In this document: one piece after another, positions 11,246-23,595 of the stretch | Layout of the letters: every line of letters begins with the position of its first letter | Position numbering within the stretch: the stretch's first letter is position 1 | Assembly: GCA_037355855.1 (NCBI GenBank) | Contig: CM074758.1 | Coordinates: forward strand, 3,631,001-3,695,000 | DNA: 64,000 nt | Source: Pseudo-nitzschia pungens | Taxonomy: Eukaryota; Bacillariophyta; Bacillariophyceae; Bacillariales; Bacillariaceae | Direction: 5' to 3' | The notes under the pieces: model-generated | What the model saw: only the letters and a program-made list of their open reading frames with translations | What the model was told of the DNA's origin: nothing | Database searches by the model: none | Program-made: the position numbers and the translations under genes

Positions 11246-12462
11246 GTGTATTATCCCCCCTGTACTATCGACGCGTTGCTGCTTGCTGCTGCTTGCTGTC
11301 CCCCCCCCTGTATTGTCGACGCGTTGGTTGCTGCTGCTTGCTGCTTGCTGTCCCCTCTCCCTGTATTGTCGAAGCGTTGCTGCTGCTTGCTGTCCCCCCT
11401 GTATTATCGACGCGTTTGTATTATCGACGCGTTACTGCTGTTTGCTGTCCCCCCTGTATTATCGACGCGTTGCTTCTGCTTGCTGTCCTCCCCCCCTGTA
11501 TTATCGACGCGTTGCTCCTGCTTCTGCTGTATTATCGACGCGTTGCTGTTTGCTGTCCCCCCTGTATTATCGACGCGTTGCTTCTGCTTGCTGTCCTCCC
11601 CCCCTGTATTATCGACGCGTTGCTGCTGCTTGCTGTCCCCCCTGTATTATCGACGCGTTGCTGCTTGCTGCTTGCTGTCCCCCCTGTATTATCGAAACGT
11701 TGCTGCTGCTTGCTGCTGTATTATCGACGCGTTGCTGCTGCTTGCTGTCCCCCCCCTGAATTATCGACGCGTTGCTGCTTGCTGCTGCTTGCTGTCCCCC
11801 CCCCCCTGTATTATCGACGCGTTGCTGCTGCTTGCTGTCCCCCCTGTATTATTGACGCGTTTGTATTATCGACGCGTTGCTGCTGCTCGCTGTCCACCCT
11901 GTGTTAGATTTTTTTTACTGGAAAATCGATTTTTTTTTGATTGGCTCATTCACTCAGCACCTCTATCTGCTTGCTGTCCCCCATGTATTACCGACACGTC
12001 GCTGCTTGCTGCTGCTTGCTGTCCCCCCTGCTGTATTATCGACGCGTTGGTTGCTGCATGCTGTCCCCCCTGCTGTATTATCGACGCGTTGCTGCTGCTT
12101 GCTGTCCCCCCTGTATTATTGACGCGTTTGTATTATCGACGCGTTGCTGCTGCTCGCTGTCCACCCTGTGTTAGATTTTTTTTACTGGAAAATCGATTTT
12201 TTTTTGATTGGCTCATTCACTCAGCACCTCTATCTGCTTGCTGTCCCCCATGTATTACCGACACGTCGCTGCTTGCTGCTGCTTGCTGTCCCCCCTGCTG
12301 TATTATCGACGCGTTGGTTGCTGCATGCTGTCCCCCCTGCTGTATTATCGACGCGTTGCTGCTGCTTGCTGTCCCCCCCTGTATTATCGACGCGTTTGTA
12401 TTATCGACGCGTTGCTGCTGCTTGCTGTCCCCCCTGTATTATCGACGCCTTGGTTGCTGCAT
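11246..12462. repeat. ~38-bp ACGCGT minisatellite with a 267-bp higher-order duplication
   Basis: Same unit as 8553-9500. The segment starting at 11891 is repeated at 12158, a period of 267 bp. Each copy includes the spacer with AAATCGATTTTTTTTTGATT and several minisatellite units. The two copies are almost identical, so this is a recent tandem duplication. Confidence 0.9.
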
Positions 12463-12762
12463 GCTGTGACTTTTGTGTGATTGAAGTAAATCTGATTAAA
12501 AATTATTTGTTATGTTGAGTCAAATGTGTCAAATGTGTAAAATGGAATGAAAGGGTGACAAGGGACTGAATATCAGGGTCTAGACCAGAACATTTTCCTG
12601 GGAACGTTGCGGGGGTGGAGAAAAAGGAGAAACAAGGTTGAGAATAATGGAAAAAAGGTTGTGAAATAAAAAATTGGGGTCGCATTTTTCTGAGACAAGT
12701 CGCGATTGGGTCGCGATCCGGTCGCGATTGGTCGCGATGGGTCGCGAACCAGTTTTCGGACG

Positions 12763-15145
12763 TGTACAAAGCAAGAATTTCACCCCGGTAAGAGCTAGTA
12801 TCAACTGAGAGGAACAGGGGCCAGGACCAATTGTCACGCGTTCGTATACCCATTAACACTCGGCGCAGAGTCTTCAAACCCAAGCCCTGTCCCAAATCAA
12901 CAGGAAGGTCAAGATCAACAACACCCAGAACAGGAGCAGTCTCATGGCTTTCAATAAACTTGGACTGTTGGTACTTGGCTTGTTTCACAGTCTTGAGCTT
13001 GGAGGGAGGGAGGGGCCTGTCAGAGGGGTTGGTGGCTGTCTCAATAAACTTGTAGAATTTACCATCAGGGAGGGATGCAATGTCAGAAGGCTTGCACCTG
13101 TTGAACTGACCTTTGAGCAGCTTGACAGTTTGAGCTCGCTTGGTAGCATCACAAAGGACATGAGCAGCTGAGACAGGATTGGGATCAGGGGATCTGGAGT
13201 TGTCCAGGCTGATGTTCTTCCAGATAACAGAAATTGGAAAGGCTTGAAACCTGGGATGGGTCTGAAGTAATGCATTGTAGTGATCAAGATCAAAACTCTG
13301 CATGTAAGATCCAAGGAGGAAACCACAGGTGACAATAACTGGAGCCTGGATATGATCATACTTCAAGTCCATGTCACGATCCCTGAGTCTCTGAAGCAAA
13401 GGTGTAGACAGGAGAGTCTTCAAAGAAACACTGTGCCCAACAAAGAACCTTAAATGGGGGGCAGTTCTGCTGCGAAGCCACAGCTGAGCGACATACAACT
13501 CCAAGGTTTTTCTGTCTGGGAGGGTAGACCACAGCTTGGTGACAGGCTTGGCTTTGGGGTTGAGCCTAGCTCTGGAAGGAAAAACATAGAGCACCAGGCG
13601 CTTGTCAACTTTCCAGAGCAATTCCAGGGCTTCCTTGAGAGACTTAAGCAGTTCATCATACAGCTCCCCAGGGTGTTGAGACATGAGCCGGGGAAGGGAA
13701 AGTGTTACATATGAACTGTGAGAACACTTGGAACCTTCAGTGACATCTACTGGAGACCTGGAATCACTAGAGCAAACCCCTCGGCGCTGGAGAAAATGCC
13801 CATCAGAAGAGGACAACACAGTGGCACCACCTAGACCAGGAAGAAAGGAAACTGATCTGGAGCTGGAAGCAACACCCCCTGCTGCAGGAGCAGGAGCAGG
13901 CGGCCTCTGCTTGAAATGCCAGTGGGATCCAAGTGCTTGGTTAGCTGCCAACCAAACTTTTCCTTCAGTGCTGGGCAAAAGGTTGCCTTCACAGTAAAAG
14001 GTTTCAAAACACTCAGGCGGTGACATCTTGGCCAATCCAATAAGACATCTCTTCAGAGCATGGCCAGAAGGTTGCTGAGTCCAGTCGGCAGAGTCTTGAA
14101 AGCATATAGATGCAAGGGAAACCAGGGACTCTAAGGAAGCAGTTCTCCAATCAGGGTTGTCAGGATAAGCTTGCGAATAAACTGGAGGAATGGCGGACTG
14201 ACAGACATCGTGGATGGATTTCTTGTCATTCCCATCCTTCTTGCTGAAAAAGTGAGTGGGACTTGGACACCCAGTCCATAGCCGGGATCCTGTTGGAGTT
14301 TTGCAAAGAGCTTGGATAGGGGTGGGAATGGAAGCACGACCAGCAAAAAGCCCCTTACCATAGAAGCACCAGAGGAAAGAATCTGAGTGAGCTTTGTTGG
14401 CAGCAGCCAGGGCTGTCTGGCGCAGAGCATTTCGCTCTGCAGACGGTGTGTCAGAAAGGAATGCAAGAGTAGCTTGTTTCAGACTAGACTTGGAAGGAGA
14501 GACCTTGGAAGGAGGGACCTTGGAAGGAGGGTGCTTAGAGTCTGAGGGCTCAGAGCCTGGCTGGCCATCCCCAGACGTCGCACTGGTGGACTTTCCACTG
14601 TTGGACTTCCCACTGCCAGACTGCCCGGACTGTCCACTGTCAGACGTCCCACTGTCGGACTGCCCACTGCCTGAATGCCCAGTGTCGGAATGCCCAGTGC
14701 CGGACTGCTCAGTGCTCATATCAACATCATCTAGTGCACCAGTAGACACAGCAGAAGTGAAGGACATATCATCATCAGAAGGGAGAGAATCCCTAGAGGG
14801 AGGGGGAGAGGGAGTAGCCTGAACGGAGCCAGCAGGTGGTCGGCGGGAAGGAGTCCCCACAAAGGCGCGTTTGTTTGAAAGAGTGGCAGCCAAGGGAGGC
14901 CGTTTGCGTCTGGAGGCTGGGGGGGAGGCATAGTGGATCTGGTAGTGGCTTAATAGGCGTGTTGGCTTAGACACTGGTAGGAGTCTGTCAGTGTTTACCC
15001 GTAGGTAGAGGTACAGCTGGAGGTAGTCTGGAAAAAGGGTAAAAATGAGCAAAATTTGTCTCACACTTGGAGCACGAAACTCTGCGCGAAACTCTGCAAC
15101 TCTGCAAATCGTGTAGTAGCCTGAAAATTGTTCAAATTTGAACAA
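12763..15145 (-). CDS. Unknown element-associated protein, C-terminus cut by transposon
   Basis: The frame runs from 15145; about 794 codons are native before the transposon end at 12762 supplies ~86 foreign codons up to 12503. A likely start is the Met at 14767 ('MSFTSAVSTGALDD'), but protein-like sequence upstream (KRPPLAATLSNKRAFVG) means an earlier start is possible. After it comes a Ser/Gly/Asp tract with SDSGQSGQSGSG-type repeats and a Pro/Lys/Ser segment (PPSKVPPSKVSPSKSS). A globular part follows with 'GKGLFAGRASIPTPIQ', 'SRLWTGCPSPTHFF' and 'VGHSVSLKTLLSTPLLQ'. I recognise no enzymatic motif. The leader repeats to its right recur at 28430-28680, on the far side of an inserted transposon, suggesting it is ORF1 of a retroelement. 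That is inference. Confidence 0.55.
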
Positions 15146-15345
15146 TTTTCAACTAAGGAACTCTGCAAATCGTGTAGTAGGTTGAAAATTGTGCAAATTT
15201 GAACAATTTTTCAACTAAGGTACCGGTACTGCAAATCGTGTAGATGCAAATTCGAACCAGATATGATTCGAATTGGAATACAGCAGCCCACCAGCTTGAA
15301 AATTTCGAATCGGATATGATTCGAATTGGGATACAGCAGCCCACC
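15060..15345. repeat. Direct repeats in leader of the unknown ORF
   Basis: CTGCAAATCGTGTAGTAG followed by TGAAAATTGTTCAAATTTGA recurs three times at 70-85 bp (about 15104, 15164, 15228). Then a unit containing GATATGATTCGAATTGG and ACAGCAGCCCACC occurs twice. The inner AAATTGTTCAAATTTGAACA motifs are themselves inverted repeats. Confidence 0.75.
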
Positions 15346-15600
15346 GGGAAGCCAGTAGCCTGAAAACAGGGGCTTTAGTAGGAACACTTAAGGACCAGGG
15401 AATTTTAATGACAGGGCACACTTAAAAGGCTCAGGAGGGAACTTGAAGTTCAAACTCGCGAGTACTTATAAGTGGAAACAGTATCCAGGGGCAATTGGCT
15501 TGAAAACAGGTACCTTGAGCGAGACGATTAGGAACCAGCGAAGCTGCTTGCTTGAAAACAGGGGCTTTAGTAGAAAGACCTAGGGACCAGAGGGAGGTTA
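15346..15600. repeat. Leader repeats of TTGAAAACAGG ... TTAGGGACCAG type
   Basis: Loose repeats of a CTTGAAAACAGG motif and an ACTTAGGGACCAGG motif. The same kind of sequence continues at 28430-28680, beyond the inserted autonomous transposon, so both are parts of one older element. No gene seen. Confidence 0.65.
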
Positions 15601-18600
15601 TTTCACAACCTTTTTTCCATTATTCTCCACTTTTTTCCATTATTCTCAACCACATTTCTCCCTTTTCTCAACTCCCCCAACGTGTCGACGGAAATGTTCT
15701 GTTCTAGACCCTGACATTCAGTCCCTCTTCACATTTTCATTCCATTTTACACATTTGACACACTTGACTCAACACAACAAATAATTTTTAATCCAATTTA
15801 CTTCAATCACACAAAAGTGTTACGTCGCGCACCTTTGTGAACTTTTTTTTTCAGTGGTGTCACATCACATACCGGGACATCGCATCACAAAAACACACAC
15901 CACCATGCCGAAAGCTTCCGTGTCAAAAGCTTCCTCCGACCCAAGGCACTTTGCCAATGAGCCCAGAATACCCAAGACATTCCATTGTCGCAACTGCATT
16001 GCCTCCGGAAGAAGAAGAAAATCAAAATCCTTCAAGGGATACAAACAAGAATCGAGCCACTTTCACACCTACCGATATGTCTGTAGAGGACTTTCATTTC
16101 ACTTGAAGTCGAACATTGATTGCCAAACTTATTATCGTGATAACAATCTTATGGATTTTATTTCTTCTGCGAAAGCAGAAGTCACCCTCCCTTTTGTCCG
16201 ACACAGACCATCACAGTATGGACTGACAATGACACAGAATGGACCACAAATCCCCCCCTCCCTTGCCCCAAATGACACCGCCGCAACAAATTCTATCCAT
16301 ACCTCACTCAATCCTCAAGTGATCGCCAATGTATTGATCCCACCCATGGACAGACAGGCAATCGAATCACATATGGCTGAAAACGAGGAACAAATGAATG
16401 CAATCGATTCCGATGTTGATGCCTCGGACCATTTTGATGCCAGTTCCGACACCGAAATATCTGATTCCGAAATCATGAAAGAAAGCACCACCATTTCCAT
16501 AAACGAAAGAGAGGAAACATTCCGGAATCGCACTCTGTTCCCACCCCGTCCAGAACTTATTGCCGAAATCAACCTCCTCAACATCATAACACAACACAAA
16601 CTACCTCTTTCCACTTATCAAACCATTTTCCATTGGGCAAAAGCCAGCAATAATCTTCCTTTTTCGATTTCAATATTACACCAACAAGAAAACGTGACGC
16701 CATTTTCCAAGAAATTAAAAAAAATCTTGGCATATCGTCGGAACCAAAATTTGAGCCCAAAATTGTGAATTGGCTTCCCGACAACAAACCTGCTCAAATA
16801 TACGTCCGTCCATTTTTGGATGCTTTGTATTCCCTTCTGTCGAACCCGGATTTAATGTTGGAAGAAAATTTGTCATTCCCCAACAGCAATACCCCCTTGT
16901 CACCAGAGCATTTCCCGGTTCGAACTGATTCTTGTCCCATCACAGAGTTGCATCACGGATCATGGTGGTCGGATTCATGGAGATCCCTCTGCATAGAAGA
17001 AAATTCTGAAATCCTTGTTCCCATCATTTTTTACATGGATGGAATTAGCTTGGATGCGCACGGAAGACTATCACTGACTCCACTCAACATGACCCTAGGC
17101 ATATTCAACATCGAAACAAGGAAAAGGCCGGAAGCATGGACAACAATCTATTTTCATCCTGACTCTGATTTGGAGAGCATTCACCATTCAAGAAAACCAT
17201 CTCCAAAAGAATCAATCCAAAACCTCCATAATGCCCTAGAAGTGGCGCTCCGATCTTTCAAAGAAGCATGTGAGTCCACCCATGAAGGCATCCAATGGGA
17301 TTTTCTCCCTTATGCCGGCCAATTGTGGCAAGTCAAAATGAAATTTTCAATAGCCTATGTCATCGGTGACACCGAACTGCATGATAAATTATGTGGCAAA
17401 TATGGATCACGGTCGGGGGGTGTACAAAAGCTCTGCCGACACTGTAACTGTTCCACCAGGGACATAAACAGACCATCAGCACAACAAACAGCCTCTCTTT
17501 GGGTCCCATCCGATTTTCATACATTTCCAGACTCAGATGACACCACCACCAAGGAATATTTCAACAATATTTCTCACCACCAAATCAGAAATGCATTCCA
17601 CGGTCTCAACTTTGGTACAAATGTCAACAACATCCACCTAGCCTCCCCTGGTGAATGCCTTCATATGCACCAGCTGGGGTGTGCCAAACGAGAGGTAGAA
17701 TCCCTGGAGCAACTGATGAAGGGTTCAATACCATGCCCGTATGCTGATCATCTAAAGACGGGTGTTTCCACAGTAAATACAATTGGGCATGTCTCTCAAA
17801 AATATGGAGCCCTTCTCTCAAGGCAGTCGGATCGTGACTTCCCCAGAACTAAATTCAGCTCCAATCTTCTGTCTGTCACTAAAAAGGAGGGGCACGATTA
17901 CAGTGGTATGCTGATTTCGATTCTTCTAACATTGGTTTCTGAATCCGGCGTTGGCGTTTTGAGGGACACCTCATTTGTGAAGAAGCACATTGATGTCATC
18001 GAACAAATCATCTCTATGGAAGAATTTCTCAAACACGGCCGGCCAACCACAAAGTGCATCAAAAATCTTCCCAAAACCATCATTCACTTCCTCAACTCTA
18101 TCAATGGCACCTGTCTTAGGAAGGGAATGGGAACAAAACTGATCAAAAATCACCTCTACTTTCACATTCCAAAGTACATCAGTCTGTGGGGTCCAACATT
18201 AGGTTTCGATTCTGCATACAGTGAAAGTCACCACAAGACAGAAATAAAAGCACCGTCCAAAAATACTCAACAAAATGCCACAACCTTAGTCCATCACGTC
18301 CGAAAACTGTTTCGCGACCCCTCCCAAGAATTTATTTAGGGGGGTCGCGATTTATTCCTGGCTCATTTTGACGTAGCTCGATTCCTAGCTCTCTCGCGAT
18401 TCGCAACCCCAATCGCGACCCACTAACTACCTCAACTACCTCAATTACGAGAAAAAAAAATAAAATTCAAACTCGACCCAAATTTTTTTTCAATCTGACT
18501 CATTATTACCGACCCTACCATCATTATATATTATGAGACTGTTGCAGAAATTCACTCCCAAAAATTTATTTCTCATCCCGACACAAAGTATTTCCCATCA

Positions 18601-18789
18601 CACCCCTCAAGAAATTCATCACAAAAATCACAATTATTACCCGAAGCCCAGGAATCGCGACCCCCATGAAAAAAAATTTGAAACACTATGAAGCAAAATA
18701 TAAGTCTTTCTTTTGATAAATATTGATATTACTCTAATAATTGTTTATTCTCTGTTCAATTTTCTCACACACGCACACACAAATTTTGG

Positions 18790-19130
18790 TTCGTTAGAAG
18801 AAGTCGTCGTCCTTGAAATCGTCGTCGCTCTTCGTTTCGATCGTCCTCGTCTTCATCGTCCTTGAGTCGTCGTTGCTTCTCGCTTCGATCGTCTTCATCC
18901 TCCCTGAAGGCGTCGTTGCTCTTCGCTCCGATTGCCTTCCTCAGTGTCGTCCTCCCTGAAATCGTCGTCCTCTCTGAAATCGTCGTCCTCTCTGAAATTG
19001 TTGTTGCTCTTCGTTTTCGATCGTCGTCGTCGTCGTCGTCGTCGTCCTTGAAATCGTCGTTGCTCTTCGCTTCGATCGTCATCGTCGTCCTTGAAATCGT
19101 CGTTGCTCTTTGCTCCTATCGTCTTCGTCA
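18790..19130. repeat. GTCGTC minisatellite in element B
   Basis: Same unit family as 5090-5315. Includes a pure run of six to seven GTC triplets near 19023-19048. Confidence 0.85.
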
Positions 19131-20009
19131 TCATGCACACCACACAAATTTTGGTTCAAACAATTTTTAAATAATGGTCATCGTGATAATTTCATCCATA
19201 CCGGTATCTGTACTGCCAGTAAAGGTCTCCTCACATCGCATCATATTTCATCAGTTGCAATCGCATCATTTTGTCAGTTGCGATCACATCATATTTGTCT
19301 TGTGATCGCAATATGATGTGTCAGTTGCCCCGTTGCATCATGTTTCGCATCATTTTTCAGTTGCCCCGTCGCATTACTAAAGTTGATTCTTCCCTATCAG
19401 TAGCAAGCAGGCAACTCAATGCAGAATTAGAACAATTGAAATCCAGCATTATCAATACCCCAGATCTTGATGTGCTTCACTCACCGTTGCATTATATTTC
19501 ATTTGCCGTTGCATCCTATTTCATCAGCAGTTGCGGTCGCCTCCCTATCAGGAGCAAGCAGGCAAGTCAATGATGCACACAGTTAGACGAATCAAAATCC
19601 ATTATTAATACCTCCTCCAACCTTGATGTGGTTCACTTACCATTTCCATCTCATTATATTTCAGTTGCCGTCTTTCTTGTTCCATTTCGACCCAAAATTA
19701 TGTGAAGTAAGATTTACGACACATGCATTTTCTGTCATGCATTTATTTGCTGAGAATTGATTTCTTCTACATGATAGCAGTAGAGTTACTACTAGTAGTA
19801 GTATGTACCGTACCGAAGTAATAGTAGAAACCAGTAGAAACCTGATGGTGGTATCATTGCGCGCCACCTAAACCATAGAGAGCCAGCCCCGCTGCGCCAT
19901 AATTTTGGACTACCTCTTATGTACTACTACCTACGCACTGCAGTAGTATGTAGCAGCAGTGTATAACTGTGGTACTACTACTACAAGCAGCAAGAATAGT
20001 ACTACCTCA

Positions 20010-21245
20010 GTGAATATACCATCAAATCAAATATCTGAATGAATGTGGCCAATCTTTGTGTGATTCCAATGTGAATATTTCTCATCCTATGCATGGGCAA
20101 GAGTATGCAAAAAGAAGTATTCAAAAATCACCTATAATTTGGGTGTCACCACTGAATAATTAATATTTGGTCCACTACTGCGGAATTTACTGGAAAAAAG
20201 TAGCAAATCACATATCTGACTGAGTCTGGCCAATATTTGTGTGATTCCAGTGTGTATATTCCTCATCCTATGCATGGTCAAGAGTATGCAAAAAGAAGTA
20301 TTCAAAAATCACCTATAATTTGGGTGTCACCACTGAATAATTAATATTTGGTCCACTACTGGAAAATTCACTAGAAAAAAGTACCAAATCACATATCTGA
20401 ATGAATGTGGCCAATCTTTGTGTGATTCCAATGTGAATATTCCTCATACTGTGCATGGGCAAGAGTATTCAAAAAGAAGTATTCAAAAATCACCAATAAT
20501 TTGGATGTCACCACTGAATAATTAATATTTGGTCCACTACTGCAGAATTTACTAGAAAAAAGTACCAAATCAAATATCTGAACAAATCTGTCCAATATTT
20601 GTGTGATTCCAATGTGAATGTTCCTCATACTGTGCATGGGCAAGAGTATGCAAAAAGAAGTATTCAAAAATCATTGAAAGTTTGGATGTCACCACTGAAT
20701 AATTAATATTTGGCCCAGTACTGCGGCATGTACTAGAAAATACTCTAAAATCAAATATCTGAATGAATCTGGCCAATAGTTGTGTGATTCCAGTGTGAAT
20801 ATTTCTCATACTGTGCATGGGCAAGAGTATTCAAAAAGAAGTATTCAAAAATCACCAATAATTTGGATGGCACCACTGAATAATCAATATTTGGCCCAGT
20901 ACCTCAGCATTTAGTAGAAAATACTCTAAAATCAAATATCTGAATGAATCTGGCCAATAGTTGTGTGATTCCAGTGTGAATATTTCTCATACTGTGCATG
21001 GGCAAGAGTGTTCAAAAAGAAGTATTCAAAAATCACCAATAATTTGGATGTCACCACTGAATAATTAAAATATTTGGTCCACTACTGCAGAATCTACTAG
21101 AAAAAAGTACCAAATCACATATCTGAATGAATCTGGCCAATCTTTGTGTGATTCCACTGTGAATATTTCTCATCCTGTGCATGGGCAAGAGTATGCAAAA
21201 AGAAGTATTCAAAAATCACCAATAATTTGGATGTCACCAGTGAAT
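20010..21245. repeat. 181-bp satellite array, ~7 units, in element B
   Basis: Landmark GTCACCACTGAATAATTA at about 20142, 20323, 20505, 20686, (20867 variant), 21048 and 21229. Period about 181 bp. This is the longest array in the window. Confidence 0.9.
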
Positions 21246-22234
21246 AACTGAATAGATCACCTGGTGACAAGTGCTTCGCAGCAAAAATATTGCTATTGCA
21301 TCGTGATGTAGCAAAAGACATTCCCATGGTGAGACTCAAACCACTACAGTACATTTTTCGCACAGTACCACTATTACACTCTAGTACTGCTGAGTATGTG
21401 TTCTCTTTATGTTATAATGCCACTACCATCTCAGGTAAGGCTCATCCTGTATAATATGTACCAACAGTAAGGTACTGGCGTACCTCCACTCCACCACTTC
21501 GCGCCAAAAGATTTGTACCAGTACCCTACGTACAGTATACACAGTACTGGAAACCTACACATCCCCTGCCTATACATACATACCTACTACTAGGTACTAT
21601 GTATGCAGACATGTCATTTTTTCTTTTACTAAGACTGTAGACTTAGTACTGTAATCTACGTACATTGCTGTCATTTTTTCCTAGGCCTGTATAAACAGTA
21701 CTGTTACCTCCGTACATTATGTGCATCATCGTGGTGAAGTGGTGAATTTTGTTGTTCGATTTTCCGCCCCACATCTCCCTCGTGGAGGATGTGTCATAAT
21801 TTTCATTTTCGTGAGGATGTGTCATAATTTTCATTTTCGTTTCGGCGTTGGAATTTTCTGGCCGGACCAGTTTAAAGTGAGAGCAAGGCGCCTGGTACCA
21901 TCTTGGAGAGACTAATGGCAAAGAAAGTAAAGAACTGATCACTCTTGAAATCCTTCCTGTTATCTTTTGTTATCAAGGTAGGGTGGGCTGCAGACCTTGA
22001 GTCACCTGGCTTACCCAGATATCTACGAGTACGACGCGCGAACGAACCTGCAGAGGACGACGACAATCGGACCCGCGGAGGACGACGAAGACGATCGGAT
22101 CAAAGAGGACCGACGACACTAGAAGGTACTGTAATTGAATACCAATGGCGACAGGGAGGGACGACGACCGGGACGACGATGACGACTAACCGCCCGTTGT
22201 TTATTTTGTACAACCACACACAGATCGTAGCAAA

Positions 22235-22435
22235 GAGCAACGATGAAGACGATCGAAGCGAAGAGCAACGACGGCTTCAAGGACGACAAACACGATCGAA
22301 ACGAAGAGCAACGACGATTTCAAGGACGACGACGACGATCGAAACGAAGAGCAACGACGATTTCAAGGACGACGACGACGATCGAAACGAAGAGCAACGT
22401 TGATTTCAAGGACGACGACGACGAGGGGAACGACA
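22235..22435. repeat. CGAAGAGCAACGACGA minisatellite in element B
   Basis: About five units of 36-42 bp with ATTTCAAGGACGACGACGA between the shared motifs. Confidence 0.85.
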
Positions 22436-22512
22436 AACGACCGATACGATTGTTGAAGAGGGGAACGACCGATACGATCGAAAGACGGCGATAGTTCTTT
22501 AAAAATATTCTC

Positions 22513-23595
22513 GTGTATTATCCCCCCTGTATTATCGATGCGTTGCTGCTTGCTGTCCCCCCTGTATTATCGACGCGTTCGTTGCTGCTTGCTGTCCCCC
22601 CCCTGTATTTTCGACGCGTTCGTTGCTGCTTGCTGCTTGCTGTCCCCCCTGTATTATCGACGCGTTGCTGCTTGCTGCTTGCTGTCCCCCCCTGTATTAT
22701 CGACGCGTTTGTATTATCGACGCGTTGCTGCTTGCTGCTTGCTGTCCCCCCTGTATTATCGACGCGTTTGTACTATCGACGCGTTGCTGCTGCTTGCTGT
22801 CCCCCCCTGTATTATCGACGCGTTGCTGCTTGCTGCTTGCTGTCCCCCCCTGTATTATCGACGCGTTTGTATTATCGACGCGTTGCTGCTTGCTGCTTGC
22901 TGTCCCCCCCTGTATTATCGACGCGTTTGTATTATCGACGCGTTGCTGCTTGCTGCTTGCTGTCCCCCCTGTATTATCGACGCGTTTGTACTATCGACGC
23001 GTTGCTGCTTGCTCACCCCCCTGTATTATCGACGCGTTGCTGCTGCTGTTTGCTGTTTGCTGACCCCCCTGTATTAATTTTTTTCTACGTATATTCCTGT
23101 ACAATTTGTACTGGAAAATCGATTTTTTTGATTGGCTCATTCACTCAGCACCTCTATCTGCTTGCTGTCCCCCCTGTATTACCGACACGTCCCTGCTTGC
23201 TGCTGCTTGCTGTCCCCCCTGGTGTATTATAGACGCGTTGCTGTTTGCTGTCCCCCCTGCTGTATTATCGACACGTTGCTGCTGCTTGCTGTCCCCCCTG
23301 GTGTATTATCGACGCGTTGCTCCTGCTTGCTGTCCCCCCCTGTATTATCGACGCGTTGGTTGCTGCTTGCTGTCCCCCCCCCCTGTATTATCGACGCGTT
23401 GCTGCTTGCTGCTGCTTGCTGTCCCCTCTGCTGTATTATCGATGCGTTGCTGCTTGCTGTCCCCCTGCTGTATTATCGACGCGTTGCTGTTGCTTGCTGT
23501 CCCCCCTGTATTATCGACGCGTTTGTATTATCGACGCGTTGCTGCTGCTTGCTTTCCCCCCTGTATTATCGACGCATTGGTTGCTGCTTGCTGTC
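22513..23595. repeat. ~38-bp ACGCGT minisatellite in element B
   Basis: Around 28 units of the CTGTATTATCGACGCGTTGC type. The standard spacer (AAATCGATTTTTTTGATTGG and CAGCACCTCTATCTGCTTGC) lies at about 23070-23165. Confidence 0.9.

Larger units (their letters stand above)
3616..12762 (+). mobile_element. Old non-autonomous CACTA-like element, left end lost, split by a younger copy
   Basis: Positions 3616-4587 (three 181-bp satellite units and part of the second single-copy module) plus 10197-12762 match the complete copy 18297-23889 in order. The right end is intact (...CAGTTTTCGGACG at 12762). The left TIR, GTCGTC block and first single-copy module are absent, replaced at 3615 by the copia element. 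At 4586-4587 the element is interrupted by a second copy of its own family with TA duplicated. The right flank is an unrelated ORF (12763-15145), whose coding sequence is cut by the insertion. Confidence 0.8.

Noticed and set aside
14394..14822. Plus-strand ORF rich in Pro/Ser/Asp ('DCPLSDVPLSDCPLPECP')
   Set aside because: Antisense of the SDSGQSG repeats of the 12763-15145 ORF.
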